Positions 1 to 6,722 of a stretch of DNA of 8,962 nucleotides are shown here, in pieces (positions within the stretch are counted from its first letter, which is position 1; every line of letters begins with the position of its first letter). The notes beneath the pieces are model-generated. The model was not told the origin of the DNA, made no database searches, and worked only from the letters and a program-made list of their open reading frames with translations. Both the position numbers and the translations under genes were made by a program. The stretch is from Kiritimatiellia bacterium (GTDB lineage Bacteria; Verrucomicrobiota; Kiritimatiellia; RFP12; UBA1067), in the NCBI GenBank assembly GCA_017999015.1, contig JAGOBZ010000114.1, positions 1-8,962 of the forward strand. The letters are read 5' to 3'.

Positions 1-26
1 CGAAAAAGATAAGGATTGGGGAAATT

Positions 27-1535
27 ATGAAACTTTCACGTCGTTTCTTCATCGGGGGCGCTGTCTCGTTCGGCGCGTTCGCGGGAAACCGTTTCGTCAA
101 GGCGGCACCCGGGACGTTTCTCGGAAAGAAGCCGAACCTCACGTTCGGCGTGGTGAGTGACATCCACATTACAAAAGTCGGGGCCGACGAGAAGATGGCA
201 TCCTGGGGGAACAACCTCACGTTCCGCCACACACTCGAATGGTTCCGCGACCAGGGCGTCGACGCGGTGATGGTGGTCGGCGACATGGTGGACACCGGCA
301 TGGTCGAGGAACTGCAGGCCGTCGCGCAGGCGTGGTATGCGGTGTTCCCGGACGACAAGGCGCCGGACGGACGGACGGTCGAGAAGCTATTCGTCAACGG
401 CAACCACGACTACCACGGCTACCTCTACGGCGACCATGCGGCGAAAGCCTACCCGGACGAGGCCGAGCGCCGCCGGCACGTCCTGCGCAACGATCTGGGC
501 GGTTGGTGGAAGAAGATCTTCAACGAGGACTACTCGCGCCTCTACCGCAAGACCATCAAGGGCTACACCTTCCTCGGCCAGCACTGGGACGACGGGACGG
601 GAATGGAGACGAAATATGGCTCCTGCCCGTTCGGCGTCGAACTGGCGACCTTCCTCGACGCGAACGGCAAGACGCTCGACCCGTCCCTTCCGTTCTTTTA
701 TTTCCAGCATCCGCATCCGAAGGATACGTGTTACGGCCCCTGGGCGTGGGGGCACGACAGCGGTCTCGTAACGAAGACGCTCTCCGCCTACGCGAACGCG
801 GTCGCCTTCTCGGGTCACTCCCACTACACGCTCACGGACGACCGCTCGCTGTGGCAGGGCGCGTTCACGTCCGTCGGAACGAGTTCGCTGCGCTACACCG
901 GCATGCCGTACAACGCTCGCCATCCAGTGGGCTACGAGAATACGACTACCGAGGCGAAGGAGCGTGACACGCTCGACGCGCAGAAGGTAATGGGCAAGTA
1001 CAACGGCGGCGACTGCCGTCAGGGCATGCTCTGGAACATCTACGACGACCGCATCGTCGTCCAGCGCCGCGAGTTCCTCAGCAACCTCTTCGTGGGGCCG
1101 GACTGGGTCATGCCGCTGGGCGCCGCCGAGCCCAAGCCGTTCGCCTTCGCCCAGCGCGCGAAGAAGACAACCGCGCCCGAATTCCCCGCCGACGCGAAGA
1201 TCGTCCTCAAGAAGATCAAGGCGAAGACGCGCAAGACGCCCAGCGGCGACGCGACGGAGAAGAACGCGTACGAACTCACGTTCCCGGCCGCGCTCGGCGC
1301 CGCCGGGTCGCGGCCTCATGAGTACGAGATCACGGCCGAAGGCGCCGAAGGCAAGACCGCCGTCTTCCACGTCATCGCGGAAGGCTTCAACCACGCGCTC
1401 GAACACCCGCGCGCGAAGGCGGATTCGTCCTTCTGCGTCGCTGCGGACCGCCTGCCCGCCGGACTGAAGCGCTTCTCGGTCCGTCCGCTCGACTGCTGGT
1501 GGAAGAAGGGTGCGCCGCTCTCCGTTGACGTCTGA
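27..1535 (+). CDS. Tat-exported calcineurin-like metallophosphoesterase
   Basis: Complete 502-residue protein, predicted to hydrolyse phosphoester bonds in the periplasm with a dinuclear metal centre; the substrate cannot be read from sequence. The N-terminus has a twin-arginine signal (SRRFFIG at residues 4-10, then a small/hydrophobic stretch to about residue 27). The calcineurin-type metal-binding motifs follow in order: D45-x-H47 (SDIH), GD at 85-86 (VVGDMVD), GNHD at 125-128, a histidine pair at H228/H230 and GHSH at 263-266. The region from about 390 to the end is a separate beta-rich domain ending in a Trp-rich segment (CWWKKG), as in PVC-type secreted phosphoesterases. The start has a GGGGA-type ribosome binding site about 5 nt upstream. 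It is the only plus-strand gene, converges on the minus-strand train and is probably functionally unrelated to it. Only 26 nt upstream are in the window, so no promoter can be judged. Confidence 0.93.
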   Translation: MKLSRRFFIGGAVSFGAFAGNRFVKAAPGTFLGKKPNLTFGVVSDIHITKVGADEKMASWGNNLTFRHTLEWFRDQGVDAVMVVGDMVDTGMVEELQAVAQAWYAVFPDDKAPDGRTVEKLFVNGNHDYHGYLYGDHAAKAYPDEAERRRHVLRNDLGGWWKKIFNEDYSRLYRKTIKGYTFLGQHWDDGTGMETKYGSCPFGVELATFLDANGKTLDPSLPFFYFQHPHPKDTCYGPWAWGHDSGLVTKTLSAYANAVAFSGHSHYTLTDDRSLWQGAFTSVGTSSLRYTGMPYNARHPVGYENTTTEAKERDTLDAQKVMGKYNGGDCRQGMLWNIYDDRIVVQRREFLSNLFVGPDWVMPLGAAEPKPFAFAQRAKKTTAPEFPADAKIVLKKIKAKTRKTPSGDATEKNAYELTFPAALGAAGSRPHEYEITAEGAEGKTAVFHVIAEGFNHALEHPRAKADSSFCVAADRLPAGLKRFSVRPLDCWWKKGAPLSVDV

Positions 1536-1596
1536 TCACGGAAAGAGCACCATCATTGCGCCATTCAACGCGCCGCGTTCGACGTTCAGTGTTTGA

Positions 1597-1614
1597 CGCC
1601 ACGGCCTTGTGGCG
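1597..1614. terminator. Small hairpin, possible bidirectional terminator
   Basis: CGCCAC (1597-1602), a 6-nt loop and GTGGCG (1609-1614) form a perfect 6-bp stem. It sits in the convergent spacer where both transcripts should end. No U-tract follows on either strand, so a standard intrinsic terminator is not shown; position is the main argument. Confidence 0.3.
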
Positions 1615-1633
1615 GCAAAGCAGCGAGATCACA

Positions 1634-1648
1634 ACGGCAGACTGCCGT
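1634..1648. repeat. 15-bp near-perfect palindrome
   Basis: ACGGCAG (1634-1640), one central base, then CTGCCGT (1642-1648) is a 7+1+7 palindrome. It lies in the convergent spacer. With a 1-nt centre it would make a poor hairpin terminator and looks more like a dimeric protein-binding site, but there is no promoter next to it. Function unknown. Confidence 0.4.
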
Positions 1649-1712
1649 AACATGCTCCGGGCGGCAGGTTTCTCGGACCTCATGGACACGCACGGGAATC
1701 CGACCCATAGCA

Positions 1713-2189
1713 TCAGAATGTGATCAGCAGGCGCTTGCAGTCAGCCGGATCGAGTTTGGCCTCGTAGCGGGTCAGCCCTTTTTTTGCCAGCCCCTTCTTC
1801 AGCGAACCGTCCTCGCCGAACTTGGAATGGCCGAGACTGGCGCAGCGGAACTGGTGCTGTTCGGGCTGATACTCGACCTCCACGCCCCGGTGGGGACACA
1901 GAAGCGAGGCCGCCACGTACTCGGCCTCGCCCTTCCGGGCAATAATGATGGACGTCGGCAAGCGCGGATCGATGATTTTTACCGACCCGCCCACGACTGC
2001 CAGTGCCGGCACTTTGTCCAGCGCCACCTTAAGCGTCTTCACCTCGATATCATATGCTTCAGCATCAATCGCAGGAGTCCTGCCAACCTTGCTGAACGTA
2101 GCGCAACCGCCGCCCAGCCCGCACACGCAGGCTCCTGCACCCGCCGCGCCGACTGCACTCACCATACTTCTCCGAGTTATTTTTCCCAT
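1713..2189 (-). CDS. Tat-type Rieske-like [2Fe-2S] protein with variant ligand spacing
   Basis: Complete 158-residue protein. The N-terminus carries a twin-arginine stretch (TRRSMV, 5-10) followed by an Ala/Gly-rich segment with cysteines at 21, 23 and 29, so it is probably exported folded; Cys29 after GGG could be a lipid-attachment cysteine but the lipobox is imperfect. The C-terminal half has a Rieske-like pattern: C98-P-H100, then C116 and H121, i.e. C-x-H-x15-C-x4-H, followed by a Gly-containing loop (FGEDG). Canonical Rieske proteins have C-x2-H in the second half, so cluster binding is likely but not assured. The start is fixed by a perfect AAGGAGG 5 nt upstream. It begins 15 nt after the C_GCAxxG_C_C gene and is the last gene of the train. 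Likely role: an extracytoplasmic single-electron carrier; partner not visible. Confidence 0.8.
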   Translation of the reverse strand: MGKITRRSMVSAVGAAGAGACVCGLGGGCATFSKVGRTPAIDAEAYDIEVKTLKVALDKVPALAVVGGSVKIIDPRLPTSIIIARKGEAEYVAASLLCPHRGVEVEYQPEQHQFRCASLGHSKFGEDGSLKKGLAKKGLTRYEAKLDPADCKRLLITF

Positions 2190-2194
2190 GTCGG

Positions 2195-2201
2195 CCTCCT
2201 T
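2195..2201 (-). promoter_or_regulatory. Strong Shine-Dalgarno of the Rieske gene
   Basis: AAGGAGG on the minus strand, 5 nt before the ATG at 2189, is a full anti-16S match. It fixes the Rieske start and predicts efficient translation despite its last position in the train. Confidence 0.8.
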
Positions 2202-2204
2202 ATG

Positions 2205-2663
2205 CTATTCCTGAGCCACTTTCAAATGATCCTCGACGATCTGCGCGGCAAGCCCGACAATTTCCATACAAGGCCGCTTCCTGTAGTACTCAGCGGTCCT
2301 TTCCTCCGACACCGGCGTGTCTGCACCTTTGGGAAGCCCCAGCAGTTCACGGCAGATGAGCGAGCCGGTCTTGCTCTTGAATTCGGCGGCGAGCGCCTGC
2401 ACCCGCGCATAATGCTTATCTTTCGCGGCCTTGTTTTTCACATCGCAATAACCCTCTTTCAGGCCAATGACCATAAGCATGCCAGATACGGCACCGCAGA
2501 CCTCCCGCAACCGGCCCATGCCGGCCCCGAACGACGAGGACAGTTGCATGGCGCGGTCAAAATCAAGGCCACATTCCTTGGCGTAGACGCCCACTACAGA
2601 CTGAGCGCAATTCGCGCCGCTTCTGAACAAAGCCTTTGCTTCTTCGCTTTTCATATTTTTCAC
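2205..2663 (-). CDS. C_GCAxxG_C_C family protein (long form)
   Basis: This belongs to the cysteine-rich C_GCAxxG_C_C family, found mainly in anaerobes and of unknown biochemistry; metal or Fe-S binding and redox function are assumed. Conserved cysteines, numbered from the GTG at 2663, are C19 (NCAQSV), C56 (CGAVSG), C104 (LICREL) and C132 (RPCMEI), in family order. C31 and C73 are extra. The 152-residue length is normal. The GTG at 2663 and an ATG at 2654 (149 residues) are both possible; a GGTGA element about 5 nt before the ATG slightly favours 2654. It follows the Mrp ATPase gene by 24-33 nt and precedes the Rieske gene by 15 nt. A second, shorter family member lies on the other side of Mrp, so Mrp is flanked by two relatives, which suggests that these proteins donate to, receive from or are assembled by the ATPase (inference). 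Confidence 0.88.
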   Translation of the reverse strand: MKNMKSEEAKALFRSGANCAQSVVGVYAKECGLDFDRAMQLSSSFGAGMGRLREVCGAVSGMLMVIGLKEGYCDVKNKAAKDKHYARVQALAAEFKSKTGSLICRELLGLPKGADTPVSEERTAEYYRKRPCMEIVGLAAQIVEDHLKVAQE

Positions 2664-2687
2664 CGCCGGACACTCATAACGGTTTCA

Positions 2688-3581
2688 TCAGACCGTCAGC
2701 TCCCTCACGATCTCGCGGAAGGCGCCGGCGGCCGGAGAACTCGCCGCCGATTCGACGAAGGCCTTGCCGTCGTCGCCCGATTCGGCGATCAGCGGATCGA
2801 TCGGAATCGAGCCCAGGAACGGCACGCCCATCTCGTTGGCCATCACACGCCCGCCGTTCGCCCGCAGGATCGGCGTGACCTCGCCGCATTTCGGGCAGGC
2901 GAAGCCGCTCATGTTCTCGATCACGCCGAGCACCTTGACGCCCAGCTCCTTGCAGAAGTTGATCGACTTGCGCACATCGGCGGCCGCCACCTTCTGCGGC
3001 GTGGTGACGATCACCGCGCCCTCCAATTCCGGGATGAGCTGGCAGACCGAGAGCGGCTCGTCGCCGGTGCCCGGCGGCACGTCGATCACCAGCAGATCCA
3101 GGTCGCCCCACTCCACATCCTCGATGAACTGACGGATCACGCCCATCTTCATGGGGCCGCGCCAGATCACGGGATCGTCGTTGTTCTGCAGCAGAAACCC
3201 GACCGACAGCACCTTGAGCCCGCCGATCTCGACCGGCAGCATGCCGTTCTCGCCGCCTTCCAGACGGTAACCCACCAGCCCCAGCATGGTCGGCACGCTG
3301 GGGCCGTGCAGATCCACGTCCAGCAAGCCCACGCGCTGTCCGGCGAGCATCGCCGACATGGCCAGATTCACCGCCACCGTGCTCTTGCCCACGCCGCCTT
3401 TGCCCGACATCACGATGATCTTGCGGCGGATGCGGTTCAGACGCGCCTTCAGCTTGGCATCGTCCTGAGCGGGCGCCGCGTGCTGCGGCGCTGCCTGCTG
3501 CCGGGACGCGCAGGAGGCCTCGCCGCAACTTCCGCACTGATCGGGTGAACAACTCGTTTTCTGCTCTTTGTCGTCTTGCAT
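2688..3581 (-). CDS. mrp: Mrp/Nbp35-type Fe-S cluster carrier ATPase
   Basis: 297-residue P-loop NTPase of the Mrp/NBP35 (ApbC) family, cytosolic scaffolds or carriers that assemble and deliver [4Fe-4S] clusters. Visible motifs: an N-terminal cysteine cluster (C11, C16, C19, C24) of the Nbp35 kind, a deviant Walker A GKGGVGKST (60-68), DVDLHGPS (88-95), the Walker B region DVPPGTGDE (167-175) and the C-terminal CPKC pair (C229/C232) that bridges clusters between subunits. The start was set at 3581 and not at the farther upstream in-frame codon at 3668, because AAAGGA lies 6 nt upstream of 3581, the extra 29 residues are not family-like, and the longer form would overlap the preceding gene. 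It sits 19 nt after the short C_GCAxxG_C_C gene. Confidence 0.94.
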   Translation of the reverse strand: MQDDKEQKTSCSPDQCGSCGEASCASRQQAAPQHAAPAQDDAKLKARLNRIRRKIIVMSGKGGVGKSTVAVNLAMSAMLAGQRVGLLDVDLHGPSVPTMLGLVGYRLEGGENGMLPVEIGGLKVLSVGFLLQNNDDPVIWRGPMKMGVIRQFIEDVEWGDLDLLVIDVPPGTGDEPLSVCQLIPELEGAVIVTTPQKVAAADVRKSINFCKELGVKVLGVIENMSGFACPKCGEVTPILRANGGRVMANEMGVPFLGSIPIDPLIAESGDDGKAFVESAASSPAAGAFREIVRELTV

Positions 3582-3587
3582 GTCTTG

Positions 3588-3593
3588 TCCTTT
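3588..3593 (-). promoter_or_regulatory. Shine-Dalgarno deciding the mrp start
   Basis: AAAGGA on the minus strand ends 6 nt before the ATG at 3581. It supports that internal start over the upstream in-frame start at 3668. Confidence 0.65.
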
Positions 3594-3600
3594 CAAAATG

Positions 3601-3939
3601 TCATGACCTTCTCGCGTGGTTCTCAAGGAGTTCCGCGGCGATCTCCACGCAATCGGCACACGGCACACGCTTGGCGGCGCGGATCTCTTTACAGGTCAGA
3701 TGTCCGCCGGTTTTCTCCGCAAACGACTGCTTGATCGACGGCTCGGCAGCGGTTCCCGCCAGCGTACAGCTTGCATGCACCGCCCCGCACAGCCCTCCGG
3801 GCGCACGCCCCGCACCGCATCCGGCAAAAACATCCTCGACACCACGGCCCCCGGGAAACTTCTGCCCCCAGGCATACGCCACCGATTGGGCGCAGTTGCC
3901 CCGCCGCTGTTGATGAAACTCCTTGGCAATCTTCTTCAT
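3601..3939 (-). CDS. C_GCAxxG_C_C family protein (short form)
   Basis: Complete 112-residue cysteine-rich protein of the same family as the gene at 2205-2663 but of the short subtype. Seven cysteines fall in the family pattern: C16 (NCAQSV), C41 (GCGAG), C51 (LCGAV), C58, C83 (TCKEIR) and C94/C97 (PCADC). The last CxxC is absent from the longer paralogue, which makes this copy the better candidate for cluster or metal binding. The role is unknown; a redox or metal-handling function is inferred from the cysteines and from the Mrp gene 19 nt downstream. The ATG is preceded by AAAGGAAG at good spacing, 15 nt after the MBL-fold gene. Confidence 0.87.
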   Translation of the reverse strand: MKKIAKEFHQQRRGNCAQSVAYAWGQKFPGGRGVEDVFAGCGAGRAPGGLCGAVHASCTLAGTAAEPSIKQSFAEKTGGHLTCKEIRAAKRVPCADCVEIAAELLENHARRS

Positions 3940-3954
3940 CGCTTCCTTTCGTTG

Positions 3955-4791
3955 TCAAAAACTGATTTTCAAACCCGCGGAAACGGGCTGCACCGCCTGC
4001 GGGAAACACTGCCGCAAATAGGCGGTCGCCGCCTCGCCCGTGCAATGGCACGGGTAAAGGTAGGGGATATCATACGCTCCGAACGCGGCGGCTGTCCGCT
4101 CCAATCTTTCAGAATCCGCATGACAGAGATGCATGCCGCCGATCACTGCCAGGATCTTCGCGCTGCCGAGATCCCGAAGAATGTGCTGAAGCGTGTTGAC
4201 AACCCCGGCGTGGCAGCACCCCAGGCACACCACCCAGCCGGCACCGGTGCGGACGCACAGCGAGAGGTCGTCTGATATCGGGTCGGGCTCCCGGCCGGCC
4301 GCATCCCAATAAAACGGCCCTCCAGTGTTCTCGAAAGCCGTTTCGCGCGGGACAGGCCCTGTCAGCCAAACCCCGGCATCCAGCTCGGTCGGTCGCGTGA
4401 CCCACCGGCAGCGCGCGTCGCCTGCGGCCTGCACGGCTTCGCGCGCGGACGCCGGCATCCCGATGGATTTCGGCGACGCGTGGATGCTGTACCGCGTCCG
4501 GAGCGCGTCGGCATGCAGCAGCAGCTCGGCCCGGCCGGCCCGTTCCAGCGCGAGCCGCAGATTGCCGGTGTGATCGTAATGCCCATGGCTCAAAACGATC
4601 GCGTCGGCCCTTCCGATGTCGATACCCAGCGCCGCCGCGTTGCGGGGCATGACCTCCCCCTGTCCGGTGTCGAACAGGATCTTATGCCCTGCCGTCTCGA
4701 TCCACAGAGACAGCCCGTGTTCCGCTTCCAGCCCGTAGGCGGCACGGTTGTCCGACAATACGGTGATCGAAATGGTCGTGTGTGTGCCCAT
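3955..4791 (-). CDS. MBL-fold metallo-hydrolase
   Basis: Complete 278-residue metallo-beta-lactamase-fold protein of the group often annotated as dihydropterin-ribofuranosylaminobenzene phosphate synthase-like. The metal-binding motif is intact: H69-x-H71-x-D73-H74 (SHGHYDH). The family signature EHGLSLWIE (24-32), the FDTGQ strand (40-44), a Cys/His motif GCCHAG about two thirds along, and the GGMHL and PCHCTG segments near the C-terminus are all present. Such proteins act in the cytosol on unknown substrates, and several anaerobe genomes place them next to NifX and MinD-ATPase genes. An AGGAAAG ribosome binding site precedes the ATG. It starts 42 nt after the CoA-disulfide reductase stop. 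The extra Cys-His motifs would suit a metal or thiol substrate, but this is inference. Confidence 0.88.
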   Translation of the reverse strand: MGTHTTISITVLSDNRAAYGLEAEHGLSLWIETAGHKILFDTGQGEVMPRNAAALGIDIGRADAIVLSHGHYDHTGNLRLALERAGRAELLLHADALRTRYSIHASPKSIGMPASAREAVQAAGDARCRWVTRPTELDAGVWLTGPVPRETAFENTGGPFYWDAAGREPDPISDDLSLCVRTGAGWVVCLGCCHAGVVNTLQHILRDLGSAKILAVIGGMHLCHADSERLERTAAAFGAYDIPYLYPCHCTGEAATAYLRQCFPQAVQPVSAGLKISF

Positions 4792-4833
4792 CGACTTTCC
4801 TAGACTTTCGACCTCATGGCTTCTTCCCGGTTA

Positions 4834-6534
4834 TCACTTATCCAGCGCGTAAGGCCACGTCACCAGACCGCCGTCGAGCACCCGCACGTCCGCATAGCCT
4901 GCGGCCTGAAGGATCAGGGCCGCCTCGTACCCGCGCAGCGAGATCTTGCAGAAGCAAACCACGGGACGGTCACGAGGAATATCCTTGAGTCGGCCTCGCA
5001 GAGCGCCCAACGGAATGAAGAGCGAGCCGGGCAGACGCATCTGCGCGACCTCGCCGGGCGTGCGCACGTCCAGCAGCACGGGCGGCGTGCCCGATGACAG
5101 CTCCGCCTGCAGCGCCTCCGCCGAAACGCCTCTGAAGCGGCCGTCCAGCTTGTTCCGCAGCACGTCGGCTGCCGTCAGAATGTTGTCCACCGCCGGCGCG
5201 TAGGGCGGCGCATAGCACAGATCCGCGTGCGCGAGCTGATCCGCCGTCATTCCGGCGGTCAGCGCCATCGCCACCACATCGATGCGCTTGTCGCCCGCGC
5301 CCGGTCCTACGGCCTGCGCGCCCAGTAGCTTGCGTGTCGCGCGGTCCGCCACGAGCTTGAGCATCAGCAGGCGGGCGTCCGGCATGAAGTGCGCCTTGTC
5401 GGGCGCAGGCGTGAGGGCAACCTCCACGTCATATCCGGCGGCGCGCGCTTCGCGTTCCGTGAGCCCCGTGCGGGCCACGCAGAAGTCGAAGACCTTGCAG
5501 ACCGCACTGCCGAGCACGCCGGGGAACCGGTCTTCAATGCCGCAGATGTCATTGGCCGCCACGCGGCCCTGCTTATTCGCAGTCGATCCCAGCGGGATGA
5601 ACGCAGCCTGCCCGGTCAGCAGGTGCCGCACCTCGACACAGTCGCCCGCCGCATAGATGTCGGGATCGGATGTGCGCAGATGCTCGTTCACGCAAATCGC
5701 ACCGGTCTTCTCGCCCAGCGCCAGCCCCGCCGCCTTGGCCAGTTCCACACTCGGGCGCACACCGATCGAAAGGATCACCAGGTCGGCGGGCAGCACGCCG
5801 TGCGCCGTCTTGACCGCGCCCACGCGTCCGCCGTCCCCCTCCGCGCCCAGGATCGCCTCCACGCCCGTGCCGGTCAGCACGCGCACGCCCTTGGACTCCA
5901 TGTGCTTCTCCACCAGCCTCGCCATGTGCGCGTCCAGCATGGTCAGGATCTGCCCAAGCTTTTCCACCACCGTCACGCGACAGCCGTGCTCCGCCAGCGC
6001 TTCGGTCATCTCCACGCCGATCAGCCCGCCGCCCACGATGACCACGTCCTTGGCCTTGGACTCCGCCAAGACGGCCTTGATGCCTTCGGCGTCCTCGACC
6101 TCGTGGAGCGCGTGAACGCCCCGCTTTTCCACGCCCGGAATCGGCGGGCGAACCGGTCGCGCGCCGGTACAGAGAACCAGCTTGTCGTACGGCAGCCACT
6201 CCCGTACTCCCGCGCCGTCGGTCGCCTCCACAGCCAGTCGCTTACCCGCCCGGTCGATTTCCACCGCCCGCGTGGCGTTGCGGACGTGGACATTCTTGAC
6301 CTTGCCGAAGAAAACGGAGTCGCGCACCACGCCCACCGGCGTCGACATCAAATCCTTTTGCTCTTTCACCACGCCCGAAACGTAGTAGGGCAGGCCGCAC
6401 CCGGCGTAGGACAACAACTGCCCTTTTTCGATGACCGTGACTTCCGCCTCCGGATTCATCCGGATAATGCGGGACGCCACTTTCGGCCCTGCGGCAACGC
6501 CGCCGACCACGATGACCCGAAGCTTCTTACTCAT
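4834..6534 (-). CDS. CoA-disulfide reductase / persulfide reductase with C-terminal rhodanese domain
   Basis: Complete 566-residue flavoprotein of the pyridine nucleotide-disulfide oxidoreductase class I type, CoADR-Rhd architecture. Residues 6-16 are the FAD-binding VIVVGGVAAG; C46 in SYAGCGLPYY is the single redox cysteine that forms a mixed disulfide with CoA; a second dinucleotide site (VVIVGGGLIG, about 165) binds NAD(P)H; DIYAAGDC marks the second FAD strand. From about 465 to the end is a rhodanese domain with the active loop CKISLR (C529), preceded by an extra cysteine at 527 (CFC). Known relatives reduce CoA disulfide, polysulfide or CoA-persulfide, so it probably handles sulfane sulfur in the cytosol. 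The ATG overlaps the thioredoxin-fragment stop by 4 nt (ATGA) and has its own GAGGGAG ribosome binding site. Confidence 0.93.
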   Translation of the reverse strand: MSKKLRVIVVGGVAAGPKVASRIIRMNPEAEVTVIEKGQLLSYAGCGLPYYVSGVVKEQKDLMSTPVGVVRDSVFFGKVKNVHVRNATRAVEIDRAGKRLAVEATDGAGVREWLPYDKLVLCTGARPVRPPIPGVEKRGVHALHEVEDAEGIKAVLAESKAKDVVIVGGGLIGVEMTEALAEHGCRVTVVEKLGQILTMLDAHMARLVEKHMESKGVRVLTGTGVEAILGAEGDGGRVGAVKTAHGVLPADLVILSIGVRPSVELAKAAGLALGEKTGAICVNEHLRTSDPDIYAAGDCVEVRHLLTGQAAFIPLGSTANKQGRVAANDICGIEDRFPGVLGSAVCKVFDFCVARTGLTEREARAAGYDVEVALTPAPDKAHFMPDARLLMLKLVADRATRKLLGAQAVGPGAGDKRIDVVAMALTAGMTADQLAHADLCYAPPYAPAVDNILTAADVLRNKLDGRFRGVSAEALQAELSSGTPPVLLDVRTPGEVAQMRLPGSLFIPLGALRGRLKDIPRDRPVVCFCKISLRGYEAALILQAAGYADVRVLDGGLVTWPYALDK

Positions 6535-6722
6535 TGTTTACTCCCTCTGTCTTTGACGCCAGCCACCTGTCCGATGGCCGACAGCAAGGTCTCCTTGCCC
6601 TGAAGTCCTGTGAACTGCTGCACAACCTGGCCGTCCTTGAGCAGGATCAGTGTCGGAATGCTTTTGACGAAGAAGGCGTCGGCAGCCTTGGGATTCTCAT
6701 CGATGTTCACCTTTGCGACCAC
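6531..6722 (-). pseudogene. Thioredoxin C-terminal fragment lacking the CxxC active site
   Basis: A 63-codon open frame whose sequence matches the second half of thioredoxin: KVNIDENP, the cis-proline loop SIPTLILLKDG, and the last helix. In the same frame, homology extends upstream to a Leu at 6758 (LEEVAAAVGDAAV), where it stops abruptly and merges with the ferritin-like gene. Relative to E. coli thioredoxin about 40 N-terminal residues are missing, including the WCGPC redox site, so the product cannot be a working thioredoxin. The GTG at 6722 has no ribosome binding site; the true start is lost. The C-terminus is intact and its stop overlaps the start of CoA-disulfide reductase (ATGA), indicating that the gene pair was once translationally coupled. 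An assembly collapse is an alternative to a real deletion. Confidence 0.8.

Larger units (their letters stand above)
1536..1712. other. Convergent intergenic spacer
   Basis: The 177-bp gap lies between the phosphoesterase stop (+) and the Rieske-gene stop (-). I see no credible gene in it. It contains a 6-bp-stem hairpin and a 15-bp palindrome (listed separately), which are the only candidates for transcription termination of the two converging units. No run of T follows either structure on either strand. Confidence 0.6.

Noticed and set aside
387..1406. 339-codon open frame on the minus strand
   Set aside because: It is antisense to the metallophosphoesterase, whose catalytic motifs are all intact; Arg/Val/Glu-rich shadow.
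1593..3548. 651-codon open frame on the plus strand
   Set aside because: It lies opposite three well-recognised minus-strand genes (Rieske-like, C_GCAxxG_C_C, Mrp), its translation is low-complexity His/Arg/Ala-rich and shows no family motif; it is a high-GC antisense shadow.
5389..6603. 404-codon open frame on the plus strand
   Set aside because: It is antisense to the CoA-disulfide reductase gene, rich in Arg/His and without domain signatures.
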